Source: Syncephalis fuscata
Taxonomy: Eukaryota > Zoopagomycota > Zoopagomycetes > Zoopagales > Piptocephalidaceae
NCBI GenBank assembly: GCA_025786725.1
Contig: JAHLTZ010000035.1
Coordinates: forward strand, 1-64,000
Length of the DNA stretch: 64,000 nt
Direction of reading: 5' to 3'
Part shown: piece after piece, positions 35,572 to 49,012 of the stretch
Layout of the letters: each line of letters opens with the position of its first letter
How positions within the stretch are numbered: position 1 is the stretch's first letter
Program-made: the position numbers and the translations under genes
Notes under the pieces: model-generated
What the model was told of the DNA's origin: nothing
The model's input: the letters and a program-made list of their open reading frames with translations, nothing else
The model's database searches: none

Positions 35572-37557
35572 ATGAAGTTAGTATCAGCGCTTGGTGCGCT
35601 ATTCTTGCTGTTGACCGACCACATGCTAGTTCAGTCTACTAACCAACACCGTTGAGTAATTCGCTAATATTTGCAAACATTCCAAATCAAAGCTATACGG
35701 CAGTAAATACTGCTTACCAAAAAGAAATAACCATTCTGTACTTGATGAAACAAAGCCATATGTGCATGTTCCTGGTGTAAACCACTTGTTAAAGCCGCCT
35801 AGCCCACATCAAGCGACCAAAGTATCTAAACTTCATGCTTCAAACAACTTTGGAGCTGGTATTAAAATAGGCATTATAGATAGTGGTGTCGATTATACCC
35901 ATTCTGCTCTTGGTGGCCACTTTGGTCCTGGCCATAAAGTTGCATTTGGTTATAATTTTGTTGGTAACGACTTTACTGGCTTTAATAATCCGGTACCAAG
36001 TGATGATCCCATTGATACTTGCAATGGTCAAGGTACGCGACTTGCCGGTATTATTGCCGGTAAACAGGACCCATTCTACGGTGTTGCACCTGATGCAACA
36101 TTGGGTGTGTACCGTGTATTTGGGTGTGTCGGTACTACAACTACATCTATTATCTACCGTGCACTCAAAAAAGCAAAGGATGACGAAATGGACATTATTG
36201 CTATGCCAACTTATGCTAGAGCAGGTCCAGCTATGAATGACATAGTAACAATAGTTAAGGAAATGACTAATCTTGGTGTAGTAGTTGTAATGCCAGTTGC
36301 TAGTGGCAATCAAATTCAAGATCTGATGGACATTTCTTTGCCAATTCGACCTTATGTGTTGCTAGTTGGTGGTGTTGTCACGCCATTCGATATGACTTAC
36401 TGGTTTTCACTAAAAAGCATCTATGACGTGCCAATTCCTTATAAAACCAATTGCCGTAATATAAATCATAAATTGGATTTGGTAAACGCTGCTCCTGCTA
36501 TTGGTAGACTATCAAGCGATGGCAGATGTCAATTTATTGGAGATGTTAAAGAAAAGGTTGCTTTTATGAGGTTTAACGATTGTTCTCCTAGTCAATTACT
36601 GGCTGAAGCAAACGCACATAATGCTAAAGGCGTTATTATGGAATTAAAGGAACAACTACCACATTCGGCTGTTTGTAAACTTCCTTTATTTTACGTTCAG
36701 TCATATTACTTTAATCAACTATTAAAACATCTAGAAATAACTCATCCGGTACAATTGAACTTTGAAGGAAAAGTAGGCCAATTGAATACACCTGAAATGA
36801 TGCATGTAAATGCAGATTCAGTGCAAGACTTTTCGCTGACTGCCCTATCCTATCCGGATGTTTCAGCGCCAAGTGCCAGGTTATTTACGACTATACCAGT
36901 AAGAAGAGGCTCTTATGAACTAGCCAATGGGCTATCGCTTGCAGCTGCCTATGCTGCAGGTACTGCTGCTCTTTTTGTCCATGCTAACGACAAAAAAAGG
37001 GTAAATATTAATACACTGAAAGTTAGATTTTGTAACACTGCTATGCCAGTGCTAGACAATGCACATATAGAGGTTGAGTCAGTGGTTAACCAAGGCGCCG
37101 GTTTGCTCGATGCTTTCCGTATTGTTAATGACAATCTCATTGTCATGCCAGAAGCGATCAATCTTGGTTATAGTAGATTTTGGGTCAGAGATGCTAATGG
37201 TTATCTCACTAGAACGATCTATGTTACAAATGTTGGTTATAAACGACGTAAATATATAATGGGGCAAATTCCAATTGTTTTTGACACTCATGTAAATTCC
37301 AATCAAATAATTAAGCAACAAATGTTTCAACATGTACCTTCAGCTGCAAAAATTTTATTTTCAGAAACAAGATTTGAATTGAATTACGGTGATAAAAAAG
37401 AAATAACCGTTAAAATCCTAGTACCAAAACAATGCGTAATCACCAAACTTTGATTTTCTACGGTTATATTACAGTTGATCTTGATATAAACGTTGTACCC
37501 TTGCTGTCGTATGATGCCGTACGTGTTCCATACTTTGGAATTATAACCCCAACGTAA
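35572..37557 (+). CDS. Subtilisin-like (S8) protein with lost catalytic His, two apparent frameshifts
   Basis: ATG at 35,572 gives a signal peptide (MKLVSALGALFLLLTDHML). The frame shifts near 35,650, then runs open from about 35,660 to 37,450. A last shift near 37,435 leads to a C-terminus typical of subtilases (FYGYITVDLD...VPYFGI) ending at 37,557; about 660 aa. Domain order: peptidase S8 with a PA-like insert (VAFMRFNDCSPSQLLAEA) and an Fn3-like C-terminal domain. The Asp motif is intact (GIIDSGVDYTHS) and the Ser motif is kept in altered form (ANGLSLAAAYAAGTAAL for GTSMAxPhvAG). The His motif, however, reads NGQGTRLAGIIAG instead of GHGTHVAG, replacing the catalytic His by Gln. It may be a pseudo-protease. 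Direct repeats flank the gene. Confidence 0.75.
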
Positions 37558-38322
37558 TGGTTGCTTATTGTTTGATATTAAATAAAAGTACTTATATATT
37601 TTTCTAGCTATATTATGAACATGATCTTGTGAAGGTGTGCCTATAAAATATACCATGCAGTTAGATGCTATGTCAGTGTCATATGTAATTAGCCACGATA
37701 ATAATATATATAGCGAATATCATTATTAATTACCAGTAACAAATGTATATTATGAACATATGACAATTAACTACTTGTTGGCTATCAACATATGATTAAC
37801 TATATCAGCCGATATGTTAAGTTAATGATGAAATACTACAAAGTGTTTATTTTAATTATTAGCTACTTTTATTATAAAATAGTAGCTTAGCACGCATTAG
37901 TAATAAAAACTGTTTATTCATTGTTGCGTAAGTTTTCTATAATTGTCGTAGTTGTTTATATATATGAACTAAAAGCGGTATTTTATACCTTTAACTGTTA
38001 GATGAACAATAAACAACATGTATTTTCATAACTATTGTAACATGTGGTTTATTGAGCATAGTACATATTTTTACATATACTAAATGCTTAGTTTTTTCAA
38101 GCAGCTTAGCGCAACATTATGTAATTTCAATGTATTTGTTTCATTGTAAATTGAATAATAGCATTATCCATTGCACTTCAATAGACACACGTAATCGTGT
38201 AACCATCTCACTAAAAATAAAATAAAGCAGCTCAAAGTCGGGCAAGCTTTTGTTTTTATTTGTATATATTGCTGCCTATTTCTCTATTACATATCAATTT
38301 AGTACAGCCATTTTTGTTGACT
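37558..38322. other. 3' flank of the subtilase-like gene with repeat copy 3
   Basis: About 37,610-37,930 is the third copy of the dispersed repeat. The remainder to 38,322 is AT-rich with no gene seen. Confidence 0.5.
37610..37930 (+). repeat. Dispersed diverged repeat, copy 3 (downstream of subtilase-like gene)
   Basis: Same orientation and block order as copy 2: ATCTTGTGAAGGTGTG, AAATATACCATG, AATTAGCCACGATAATAATATA, AATGATGAAATACTACAAAGTGT, AGCTACTTTTATTATA. Identity is moderate, so the duplication is old or fast evolving. Confidence 0.6.
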
Positions 38323-40392
38323 ATGTCTTTAAGTGCTAACAATCAACAAATATGGCAAAATCATGATATTTTACTATATTTGTGTCGCTTTTTGGATGGC
38401 CGAGAAATAGTACTTTTTGCCATTAGTTGTCGATTTATTAACCAGACAATAGCTAATCGTCCTACTTATTGGGAACGACAATATAAAAGTGCATTTTCAT
38501 TAGGCATCGGCGTGAACAAGAATGGCTTACATGATATAATTGGTAATTAATACTACAAAAAAGTCAAAAGAATCTACATCCGATGTAAATCAGACAAAGC
38601 AAGAACATTTGCTATCTATCATGACGAATATTAATAGCACCAATAATGAGTGTACACTACCTGCTAATTATATGCAATATATTCCTAGTTTTGGTAATAC
38701 TCGATGGTTTTACGCTTATCATCGACGTCGACAAGCCAATCGCAACTTTATGACGGGTCAATTCAAAAGGCAAATAAGCCGGTTGCCGGTTGCTAAAAAC
38801 GCTGAAGCGCGACTATTCGCCGTAAATCTTTGGTATACACTGTTATTTGACAAAACAGAACAAAAACTTTGGTCAATTCAACACGATGTATTTAGCAAAA
38901 AAGATGGGTATAGTGACGAGGATTCTACATGGAAAGAACTGGCTATTCGTTTACCGCCATCTTTATTTGATTGCAAAAGCAAGATTCTTTATGGCCATGT
39001 GATGCGTCGGTTCGTTGTGGCCGCTGTTGTTTTGGCGACATATAATGATGTAAAGCCTATCATACCTGGAAATCCAATAGGTAACTAGTAAATCTCAGCA
39101 CTAATAATTATACTAAATAGCCATTGGTGCCATTGAAAACAGCAAGCATGGATGAATTTGAAGCACAATATTTTAAGGAAAAAGAAAATTTTAATACTTT
39201 AAATAACAACTTTAATATAGCTTCAACCATTGTGCATGCAAATGAACGAGAAAAGAGCCAAAGAAAGGCCATTCTAGTATGGTCCAATGCTAGCAGCTCA
39301 TCGCCAATATCATTTATCTTGAACACGGATATCAAGGCGAGGAAAGAGAAGAAAAATATATAATTTTTGACATTCATAACGAATGGATACTTTTGTATAC
39401 CGCGTATCCACAATATTCATACCAAAAAATTGATTTGTTTGATTTAGATAAAAATCAATGGATAGAAGGATTAAAGTTGGATAAGTGCAGTACATCCGCT
39501 TGTATCCAGTTTGCTTCTTACGGCCAATGCCAGTTTCTAACATGTACGATAACAGATGATATTGGAGAACTTGACACTGCTTCTACCGTTATTGCTGCTC
39601 AAAATTTACATACTACTGGCAATGATAATCGGTCATCATACATCCAATGGAGACTATTCGACACTCGAAAGAATCAGTCTAAAAGTAGTAGCATATTATC
39701 GGGTCAAATCACCATTCCACGTTGGGCAAACGGTACGATTCAAGTCAAGACATACACAGAAAGAATGTGCCTAATTACTGTAGCTGAATCATATATCGAA
39801 TCAAACCATGATGATGATGATAACGATAGACCAGTTAGTGCTTTGCTTTTGTTTTTTTAATGGGAAAGTTGTATCGAATGCTTCACCACAATCACTATTT
39901 GACGCCAGAGATTACGGCCAGTTACTGCCAATTGATAGTTCCGAAAAAGGACGTGTGTTATGGATTCGACCTATATGTGACAGCATCATGACAAATTTAT
40001 ACAGCGAAAAACTTATTGTTCTTCAAAATGATAGAACAATTGATGTACTGGATGCCCGAGATGGGAATTTACTACGCTCAATTGCTTGTTTAGAGCATGC
40101 TAGTCTTACATCGTTTATTGGATCTTTATGCGAATTTTTCAGCTGGGGACATGGAGAAAATTGGTTTATTGATATGAAAACTGGCCGTATTTACAAACCA
40201 TTGGCTTGTCTTACTGGATACCAAACTGAAGATAAAAATAAAAATAAATTTGTAGGCCCTATTGAAATACCTCATTTACCAGCTGCAAGGGAAGATTTGA
40301 TGTGGGAGTTCTCAGAACATAAAGTATCAAACGGCGTTATTGTTCGAGTTGGCATGGGTAAAAATCGATTATACGAGGTTTTTATGCTGTAA
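38323..40392 (+). pseudogene. F-box-like protein, family copy 3, frameshifted
   Basis: Starts MSLSANNQQIWQNHDILLYL with an F-box-like helix set (LCRFLDGREIVLFAISC, FINQTIANRPTYWERQY). The reading then moves through at least four other frames: about 38,545-39,088 (with the family spot RWFYAYHRRRQANRN), 39,121-39,363, 39,340-39,857 and 39,808-40,392. Each piece is long and protein-like, and the last ends cleanly with a stop at 40,390. About 690 codons in all, so the intact gene would be larger than copy 1. Propeller-like strands are frequent (LIVLQNDRTIDVLDARDG). Either a young pseudogene or a gene hit by several base errors; a small intron near 39,070-39,120 (GTAACT to TAG) is possible. Confidence 0.55.
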
Positions 40393-40836
40393 ATAAAAGA
40401 CATTAGTTGCAAATGTTAATACAATACTTTGAATGTTACTTGAATATTCGACTTTTGAAGAAAAGCAAGCTGTTTTCAAAATATATGAAATAATAATTAG
40501 TATTATAAAATCATTAAATTGCTACTTATTTTTTAATGAATATTAGAGATAATAGTAAAGCGATATAACTTAGAAATAATATATTATATCGAATTTGGAT
40601 TGCAATTTACAAGCTTTTACCTATCTAGTATATAATATAATTACATTTTTATAAACATTTGGTGTGTGTGATATGGCAATGAGTTGTTAGAGATGACATA
40701 TTGTATATATTTTATTAAAGTAATATTAGTGTATCCAAGCCCAAATATAAGCAGGTGCAGAGGCCAATAATATTTAACAAGTTACAGTGTTGCATGCTTT
40801 CAATAAACAACAATAGTATTGGTACATAGTAGCCAA
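40393..40836. other. Intergenic, no gene seen
   Basis: AT-rich convergent 3' flanks of the F-box copy 3 (+) and the small secreted protein (-). Confidence 0.5.
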
Positions 40837-41027
40837 CTAGTAGCGGTATCCGAATCTGCCAGTACCGTCACCATTATCTTGACAGACGAGAGCACCAGCT
40901 GACGGACTAACACCGACAACACATGGTGATCCAGCGGTGGGTGGCTTGGCGAAACCTGGTGCAGCCTCAACAAAGACAGTGGCAACCAAAAGAGCGGCGC
41001 GGCAATGATAGCAGTAGAGAACTTCAT
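40837..41027 (-). CDS. Small secreted Pro/Gly-rich protein with two Cys, one apparent frameshift
   Basis: ATG at 41,027 begins MKFSTAIIAA. One base appears missing near 40,995-41,003. With it restored the signal peptide continues ALLVATVFVEA and the mature part is about 40 residues, containing FAKPPTAGSPC, VVGVSPSAGAL and VCQDNGDGTGRFGYRY before the TAG at 40,837. Without the correction the frame becomes a Leu/Val-rich nonsense tail of 75 aa, so the corrected reading is preferred. The two Cys could form one disulfide. The family is not recognised; it looks like a small secreted (effector-like) peptide. Confidence 0.6.
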
Positions 41028-42731
41028 ATTAATGATGGGATAAAGCGATAGATTATAGCAAGTGGTGTTTAGCTGGTGTGCTTATAAAATAATAAACTAG
41101 AAGGCTGTGTGTGTGTGTGTGTGTGTGATGAGTTTAGTTTCAACAGCCATGTATGCTCTGATATTTATAGTGAATACGAATAATAACAAGGCATGTTGGT
41201 TTTCTAATTAATCCATTTATTTGGAAAGCATATTACTTAATATGGGCCCTGAGAAATAGCCTTAACTGACAGCTCTTTTTTGTAAATATGCTGTTTTAAA
41301 GCTCCTTTATATCTAAATCTAGTAATCTAAGCTTTTTAGAAATCCAAAGTTCGTAATTTCTAAAAATAAATTCGGCTAATATTTAGCACGAAATTTACAA
41401 GCTTGCAATGGTGTAAATTCGGTGTTTTATTGATGTATACTCAAGTTGACACTGAATTCTAATATTGAAATATTTTTATATAATGTTATTGGCAAATACT
41501 TATGACAATGCATAGTAACATCTTTGCCAAGTATAATTGCAGCTGGTGCCAATTTATAAAATGTCTTTACAATAGCTAAAAGCAAGCTGTAAAACTTGGG
41601 CTTTTTGAAGCTAGTCAAAAGATATCAGCGCAGTTTAATTTAAACATGGCAATATTAGAATAGCAATATACTTTTTTTAGCAAGTAGACTTGTACAGTAA
41701 TAAACTCAGCTAGAAACTGTATCGCTGATTGAAAATTAGCCTTTTTTAATTAACTAAATCGGAGAATTTATTATGTTGCATTTTTTAGTAATATTAGAAT
41801 GCAGCCGAATTATTTTGAATGCAAAGCTTTTCCAAACAACTTATAAAATTTTAAGTTTTCTACACGGTAAATACTTAAATAGCTTTAAAAAACTTAAATA
41901 ATACTGTAATTAAAGATTTGGCTAAATTGATGTAGTCGATTGTAAAATACAGCGTATCAATTAAAAATAAAACCGCAATTTAATATGGTAATCGGTTGGC
42001 TGTTTATGTTTTATTAAAAGTCAGATGTACGAGAAGGGCTATTAACTAATTTGGCAATCTTTATATTAAATTGACGATATTACTACTGGCTATCAACAAA
42101 CAAACATGGCCTACGATGGAATTCCATTAGTCAGTTTATTGGCACTCAGCAATATTTATGGTATAATTTTTATCCGTCAGCCCATTAACATACCGCAACA
42201 AACAAAATCTAAAAACCGTAGTTAAATCGATTAAGAAATTCTAATATGCTTAAAAAACTTACAGAATATTGATTTAGCAATCCAAATAGCAAATTACTAA
42301 TCAACTAATTTAATGCGTTAATAAATGCAAAAAGCTCAATAATATAATAGTTTGTGTGGATATAACATTAATGTTCGACAATATATATACATTGTTTTTA
42401 TTGATAACAATGATAATATGTAATTGATTCAGATATGTTATCTATATACGCTTTTATAATATTATTAAACTTTTGCTCAGTGTGTATAAAACATTTTATT
42501 TAGCGCAAATACTATACATCCATTTAAAATTAATTTAGTTTAGTTTAGTTTACCAGTGTAAACATATAGCATACAATTAATGCAAAATCGCTATTGTTAA
42601 AAAATAGTCCTTTTATTGTAACAAATCTTTACAATTTTATTTATTTATTTGTAACAATAACTACACTATTTATTACGTGTATACGCGCTGTTTTACACAG
42701 TTGTGGAGCACAATAATTCCTAGTGATTTAT
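41028..42731. other. Long AT-rich intergenic region
   Basis: 1.7 kb with no recognisable gene. A (TG)n run is at about 41,107-41,128, upstream of the small secreted gene, and four TTTAG units are at about 42,532-42,553. Small frames (63 aa at 41,427-41,618) lack support. Confidence 0.5.
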
Positions 42732-44806
42732 TCATGGAAATTCACTCTCTACAGTGCATCCTAAGACTACCATGACATTGCCAACTAAATGCAAACTGCC
42801 CGTCACTAATATTGATGCGTTTACTTGTCGGTTAATAACAAGGCGCGCTCTTTCCACGGCCTCTTCGACCGATGCCTCGATGTAGATCTTTGACCGCAGA
42901 TACGTCGGTACATCATCCTGAGCCGTCCATATCTTGGCACACTCTTTTTGCTGCAATAGCTGGTCATCAATCTCCATTGGGGTATTTTGAAAATCTGTCA
43001 ATAATAATAAGTAATTTAGTTAATCAATCTCTAGCACTGATACTTACCTCTCATATTTGATTTCTCGCTATAAATAACATTTGGACAGAATATCACCGCA
43101 GTGAATGGAAACTCACGATGAACACGAATAATTTCTTCCATCAAATGAATTGCTTCACGTTGATGCGTATAATTAAATATCAATAAACTAATACACGATT
43201 AGCACTGCTCATAAAATATCCGTTATCTTACCGAGGCATAGATTGCTTATTAGCTTCTTCTTCTTCTTGACAAAGTTTCGATACCATGATGCACACACCT
43301 AATATTTATGTTTAAATAGTAATTCTATTATTGAACACATATTTACCTCGATGCTTTCACGAGTATGTGCACCATCTAATAGCCAACTTTCCATTCCATA
43401 ATCTTGATGTAGCTGTAATGTTTGTGCACGACCAGGCCAGCGTGCAGCTTGCAGTCCCCGTTGTGCCGTCTAGTTAAGCCTCCATCCGGCAATACAAGTG
43501 GCTGGTTAAGAACAGTTTGTGACCAGTGATTACAAATGGCTAATGCCAACGACGCATTAATCCATTGATAAGCACCAGACATTCCTAAACAGTGTAAATA
43601 TAGTTAAGTTGCCGATACATTGAATTACAGTATTTACTTACCCAAAGTAAATTATTTGGCGTTGTTTCCAATTTGCTAACCACTGATAAAGGTGCCTAAA
43701 TGTTGTATTAATTAGCAATTAAATAACAAACTATTAAACTTACCTTAATTTCTGCCGCTCTTTCCTCAATTACTTTCATTGCTTCAGCATCTTGAGGTGC
43801 CGTAAATATAGGGACATTAGGCTGTAGTCCGTTATATTAGTATTTGTTCAGCTTATACGCATCAACTGCGCTACTTACCTTGGCAATTCCGGCCTTATGC
43901 CAAGCAATTTCTTTTAGTGTATTACCCAGCACTGCTTGGTGATCAATACCAAGAGAGGTGATACCGCATACAGTAGGTACAGGTATTACGTTTGTCGAAT
44001 CATAGGCACCGCCGACACCGACTTCCATGATGGCAACATCAACCTATATTTAACATTATTAGATACTATACAATCTATCTTAATACTATATACCTTTTCT
44101 TGTAAAAATGTATGCAATGCCATTAGTGTAAGATAGCGGAAGTAGGTAGGTTTTGATGCAAACCGTTCATCAACACATGTCTTTTCATTCTATCAAATAA
44201 ACGTTAGCATACTATCAGTCAATATTTACTATTATTTACTGCTTCAAAACGATCCCAGCACTCGAAGAAATAGTTTGAGAATTGATCACGCGATAATGGC
44301 CGGCCGTTGATACGAATTCGCTCGCGTACTTCCATTAAATGCGGTGATGTAAATAGACCTTTTGTTCAATATTGCTATCACGGTTAGCGTATTCATTATT
44401 TGACACTAATCTTCTACTCACCAACGCGTAGAGGTCGATCATTGGCGTGTTTTAAATTGCGTAAAATCGACTCACTCATGACACAAACCGATCCTTTTCC
44501 TTTTGTACCGGCAATATGGATGGCCTGCAATTTATTAAGATCTTCGGGCTTTTAATCATACACATTATTAGCCAAACTTTTGGTTCGTATTAATTACTTG
44601 CCTGATATCCTATTTTATTTAAAAAATGGCGTATTTCTGGCATACTGACATTGTTCATGGCGGGGCCAGCCTTTCTCAAGGCGGCAATAACTGCCGCATT
44701 GCTTTGAAGTGAATTTAAATGGGATATAGCATCCTAGTTGATGGCGTTATTTATATTAGATAACCTTTTAGCGCTATTATAGATATACCTCGTAATTACG
44801 ATCCAT
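42732..44806 (-). CDS. FPGS: Folylpolyglutamate synthase
   Basis: About ten exons from ATG at 44,806 (MDRNYE) to TGA at 42,732. It adds glutamates to folates, trapping them in the cell and mitochondrion. Family marks: ATP loop [75 protein letters not shown] (written here in sections), [20 protein letters not shown] and the terminal [12 protein letters not shown]. One intron uses GC-AG (GATATCAG/GCAAGT, before AIHIAGTKG). One-base gaps are needed near 43,470 (before [12 protein letters not shown]) and in the AAG run near 43,253-43,268 (after NFVKKKK). No obvious mitochondrial presequence. Confidence 0.88.
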
Positions 44807-45225
44807 TTTTAGCGGTGATTCTTGTGAATGTGTATGTATCTCACAGTAGCGTGGTATGACCGTGTACTGCAATCTGCTGAAACTAAACAATCTAGTGCAA
44901 AACCTCGGGGAAGAAGAGTGTACGCGAATACTGCAGTTACCAAGGAACATGAATATAAAAACCCCTGTGTGTGTGTATTTATGTGTGTTTGTGTGTATTT
45001 ATGTGTGTTTGTGTGTGCGTGTGTGTGCGCGTGCGTGCTTGTGTGTATTATGAAGAAAAAAGAATACAGTATATTTCAATAACACCACGTGATAACATAT
45101 AGATCTGATGGAAATGTATAGTTATGTATGTCACCAATCATCTGTGTTTATTCCTTCATTGATAATATAATCTACGATTTAGAATATGCAAGATGATAAA
45201 CAGACAGCAGTGCGGCAATAGTCAT
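44807..45225. other. FPGS 5' flank with TG-rich microsatellite
   Basis: 44,966-45,050 is a (TG/TGTGTA)-rich run that produces false Val-Cys frames on the plus strand. No gene seen. Confidence 0.7.
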
Positions 45226-46160
45226 TTAGGCCGACTTGCCAATGGCAGCTTGAAGTGTCTCGAGTACTTCTACTTCAATTCGGGCCTCTGCAATTTCTTG
45301 TTCAGAACCACCGGCGGCAACAGCACGTTGGGCAGCGGTCAAGTTTTCACGAATAGCCTAACATTTTAATAGCAATAGCAATAATATAATAATAGCGTTA
45401 ACAACGAATAAATAAATATAATAATATTAAGTAAATATCAATCAAATAATTAATTAATAATAATAATATTGTATAATTATTAAATAATTACTTAATATTC
45501 GTTTAATTGTAACTTACATCAGCGCTAAAATCATCCAATTTAAATGCTTCAACTGCGTTGATGTTTAGACTAGAGTCCTCGTTGACAATGGCAAATCCAC
45601 CGCTCACTGTAGAAATAACAAAGATGGCCATATCAGATTGCTATTCTAGTATGCAATACATTTATAATAGCATACTTACCAAACCATTTCTGAGTACCCT
45701 CGGCCTTGACTACTTCTAGAACACCGGGACGCAATTGTTGAATTGTAGGAACGTGGTCGGCCAAGATACCCATATCACCGCTAGTACTAGCAATATTCAC
45801 CTGGTTGACAACTTGTTTCTCGCAAATAACCTAGTTGTAACAAGTAGATTCAGATGAATATCAATATAATACTGACCAAGAACAACAACCGATCGATACT
45901 CACCTCATGTGGCAACAAAAAGTTAAGTACCAATTGTCCAGACGAGGATGCTGTCGCTTCAGCAGCATAGGAACGCGCGAATACACGTGCCGCTATGATA
46001 GTAGATAAGTACAGCGGATATGAATGCTTATAGATTCGCGTATTATTATAGTTAATACTACGATGAATTAAACATCGAGTACTAGTTTCTATTTCTGCCG
46101 CGTCTTCTTACCTGAGGCGCGTAGTACTGGGGCACGCAATAGACGAGCAACAGAGAACAT
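45226..46160 (-). CDS. ATP16: ATP synthase F1 subunit delta, mitochondrial
   Basis: Five exons: 46160-46112, 45992-45904, 45830-45680, 45606-45518, 45357-45226; 169 aa, intact. The N-terminus (MFSVARLLRAPVLRAS) is a mitochondrial presequence ending near ARSYAA. The mature part is the epsilon/delta beta-sandwich (LVLNFLLPHEVICE, GDMGILADHVPTIQQLRPG, SGGFAIVNEDSSLNINAVEA) plus the helical hairpin (LTAAQRAVAAGGSEQEIAEARIE, here written in part). It sits in the central stalk and couples ring rotation to catalysis. It is head to head with the gene for subunit beta of the same enzyme, 752 bp away. Confidence 0.93.
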
Positions 46161-46912
46161 GACAAATAGTAGTTAATCGATGACAAGTGGTGGTGGTAGT
46201 AGTAGTAGCAACAGCGGCAATAGTAATACTAATACTATTCTTATTGACCTCGGCTAATCTGCGTGAATCCGAATCAACAACGGCCAATTCATTATAACTA
46301 CAATGAGTTATGCCTTCAATTAAAAGTTACAGTTTTAATCAATCTTAAATGTTATGTGTGTGTGCTATGTGTTTTGTATGGCTGGCGAGTTATAATAATA
46401 CAATTCCTACTTTCTAGGGTGCAACCCCTCCTCACTCCGTTCTCTTCCGGACAGATATTACCGAATACACAACTATAATAGTTACAAGAAACATATATAC
46501 TTACTACAATTCACTACTATTGCTACCTACTAGTATCTACTGGGTTTATAATGGGTCAATTAAAGTATTCATTTACAGCATTTTAATGATTTAGTATTAC
46601 AATAAAATGGCTATACTGTATTATTGTTACTATAGTGTTGTTTGTCAATATTGCAGTTATTACAGTTATATAATTTGTATAGTAATTGCCAGCATTATAT
46701 TTACCATCCTTTAATAGTCTGTATTAGTTGTATGATTCATTTTACTATGGTGTGTGCGTGTGAGTGTTGTATGTGCCATACAGATCAGAGTGTTGTGATG
46801 CGCGGCCATTCGGATGACGCCTGTTATCCCGAATTAATAGGCTTCCGCTTTCCTTCTCCTCCCTTTCTCTCTTATACACACTTACCAATTCTTTTCTTTG
46901 TGGTAATTCATC
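46161..46912. promoter_or_regulatory. Divergent upstream region of ATP16 and ATP2
   Basis: The only sequence between the start codons of two F1-ATPase subunits. Pyrimidine-rich tracts near 46,420-46,445 and 46,850-46,880 and a GTGTGTGCGTGTG run at about 46,751 lie in the likely leaders. A shared promoter would balance the two subunits; this is inferred from arrangement only. Confidence 0.5.
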
Positions 46913-48719
<1,807 letters not shown>

Positions 48720-49012
48720 TAAGAGCAAAGTTTTTCTTTAGTCCCCCCTAAGCCCGTTTATCAATAAAAACGGTGTGAATTTACACACTCTGGTGTAAGA
48801 TTGAATCTATATATACATAGCTAATTCATTATCTAAACGTGTGTATTATGGGTGTATAGATTATATCTGTTAGTTTAATTTATTGTATTGTATTAATTAC
48901 TTAATTCAATGGTATTTACATTCGTATTAAATTAGTCATTTAATTAATAGGGATTGATTGATTAAAAAGAACAATTTAATTATAACAAGTATTTATTTAA
49001 TTGATCGTTTAC

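Noticed and set aside
35840-36319. 159-aa and 117-aa frames overlapping the subtilase-like gene
   Set aside because: Shadows of the subtilase frame; no domain and unusual composition.
38540-39121. Explaining the frame changes in the F-box copy 3 only by introns
   Set aside because: Candidate donors and acceptors (for example GTAACT...TAG at about 39,070-39,120) do not join the adjacent open pieces in phase.
44828-45082. 84-aa Val/Cys-rich frame on the plus strand
   Set aside because: Pure translation of a TG-rich microsatellite upstream of FPGS.
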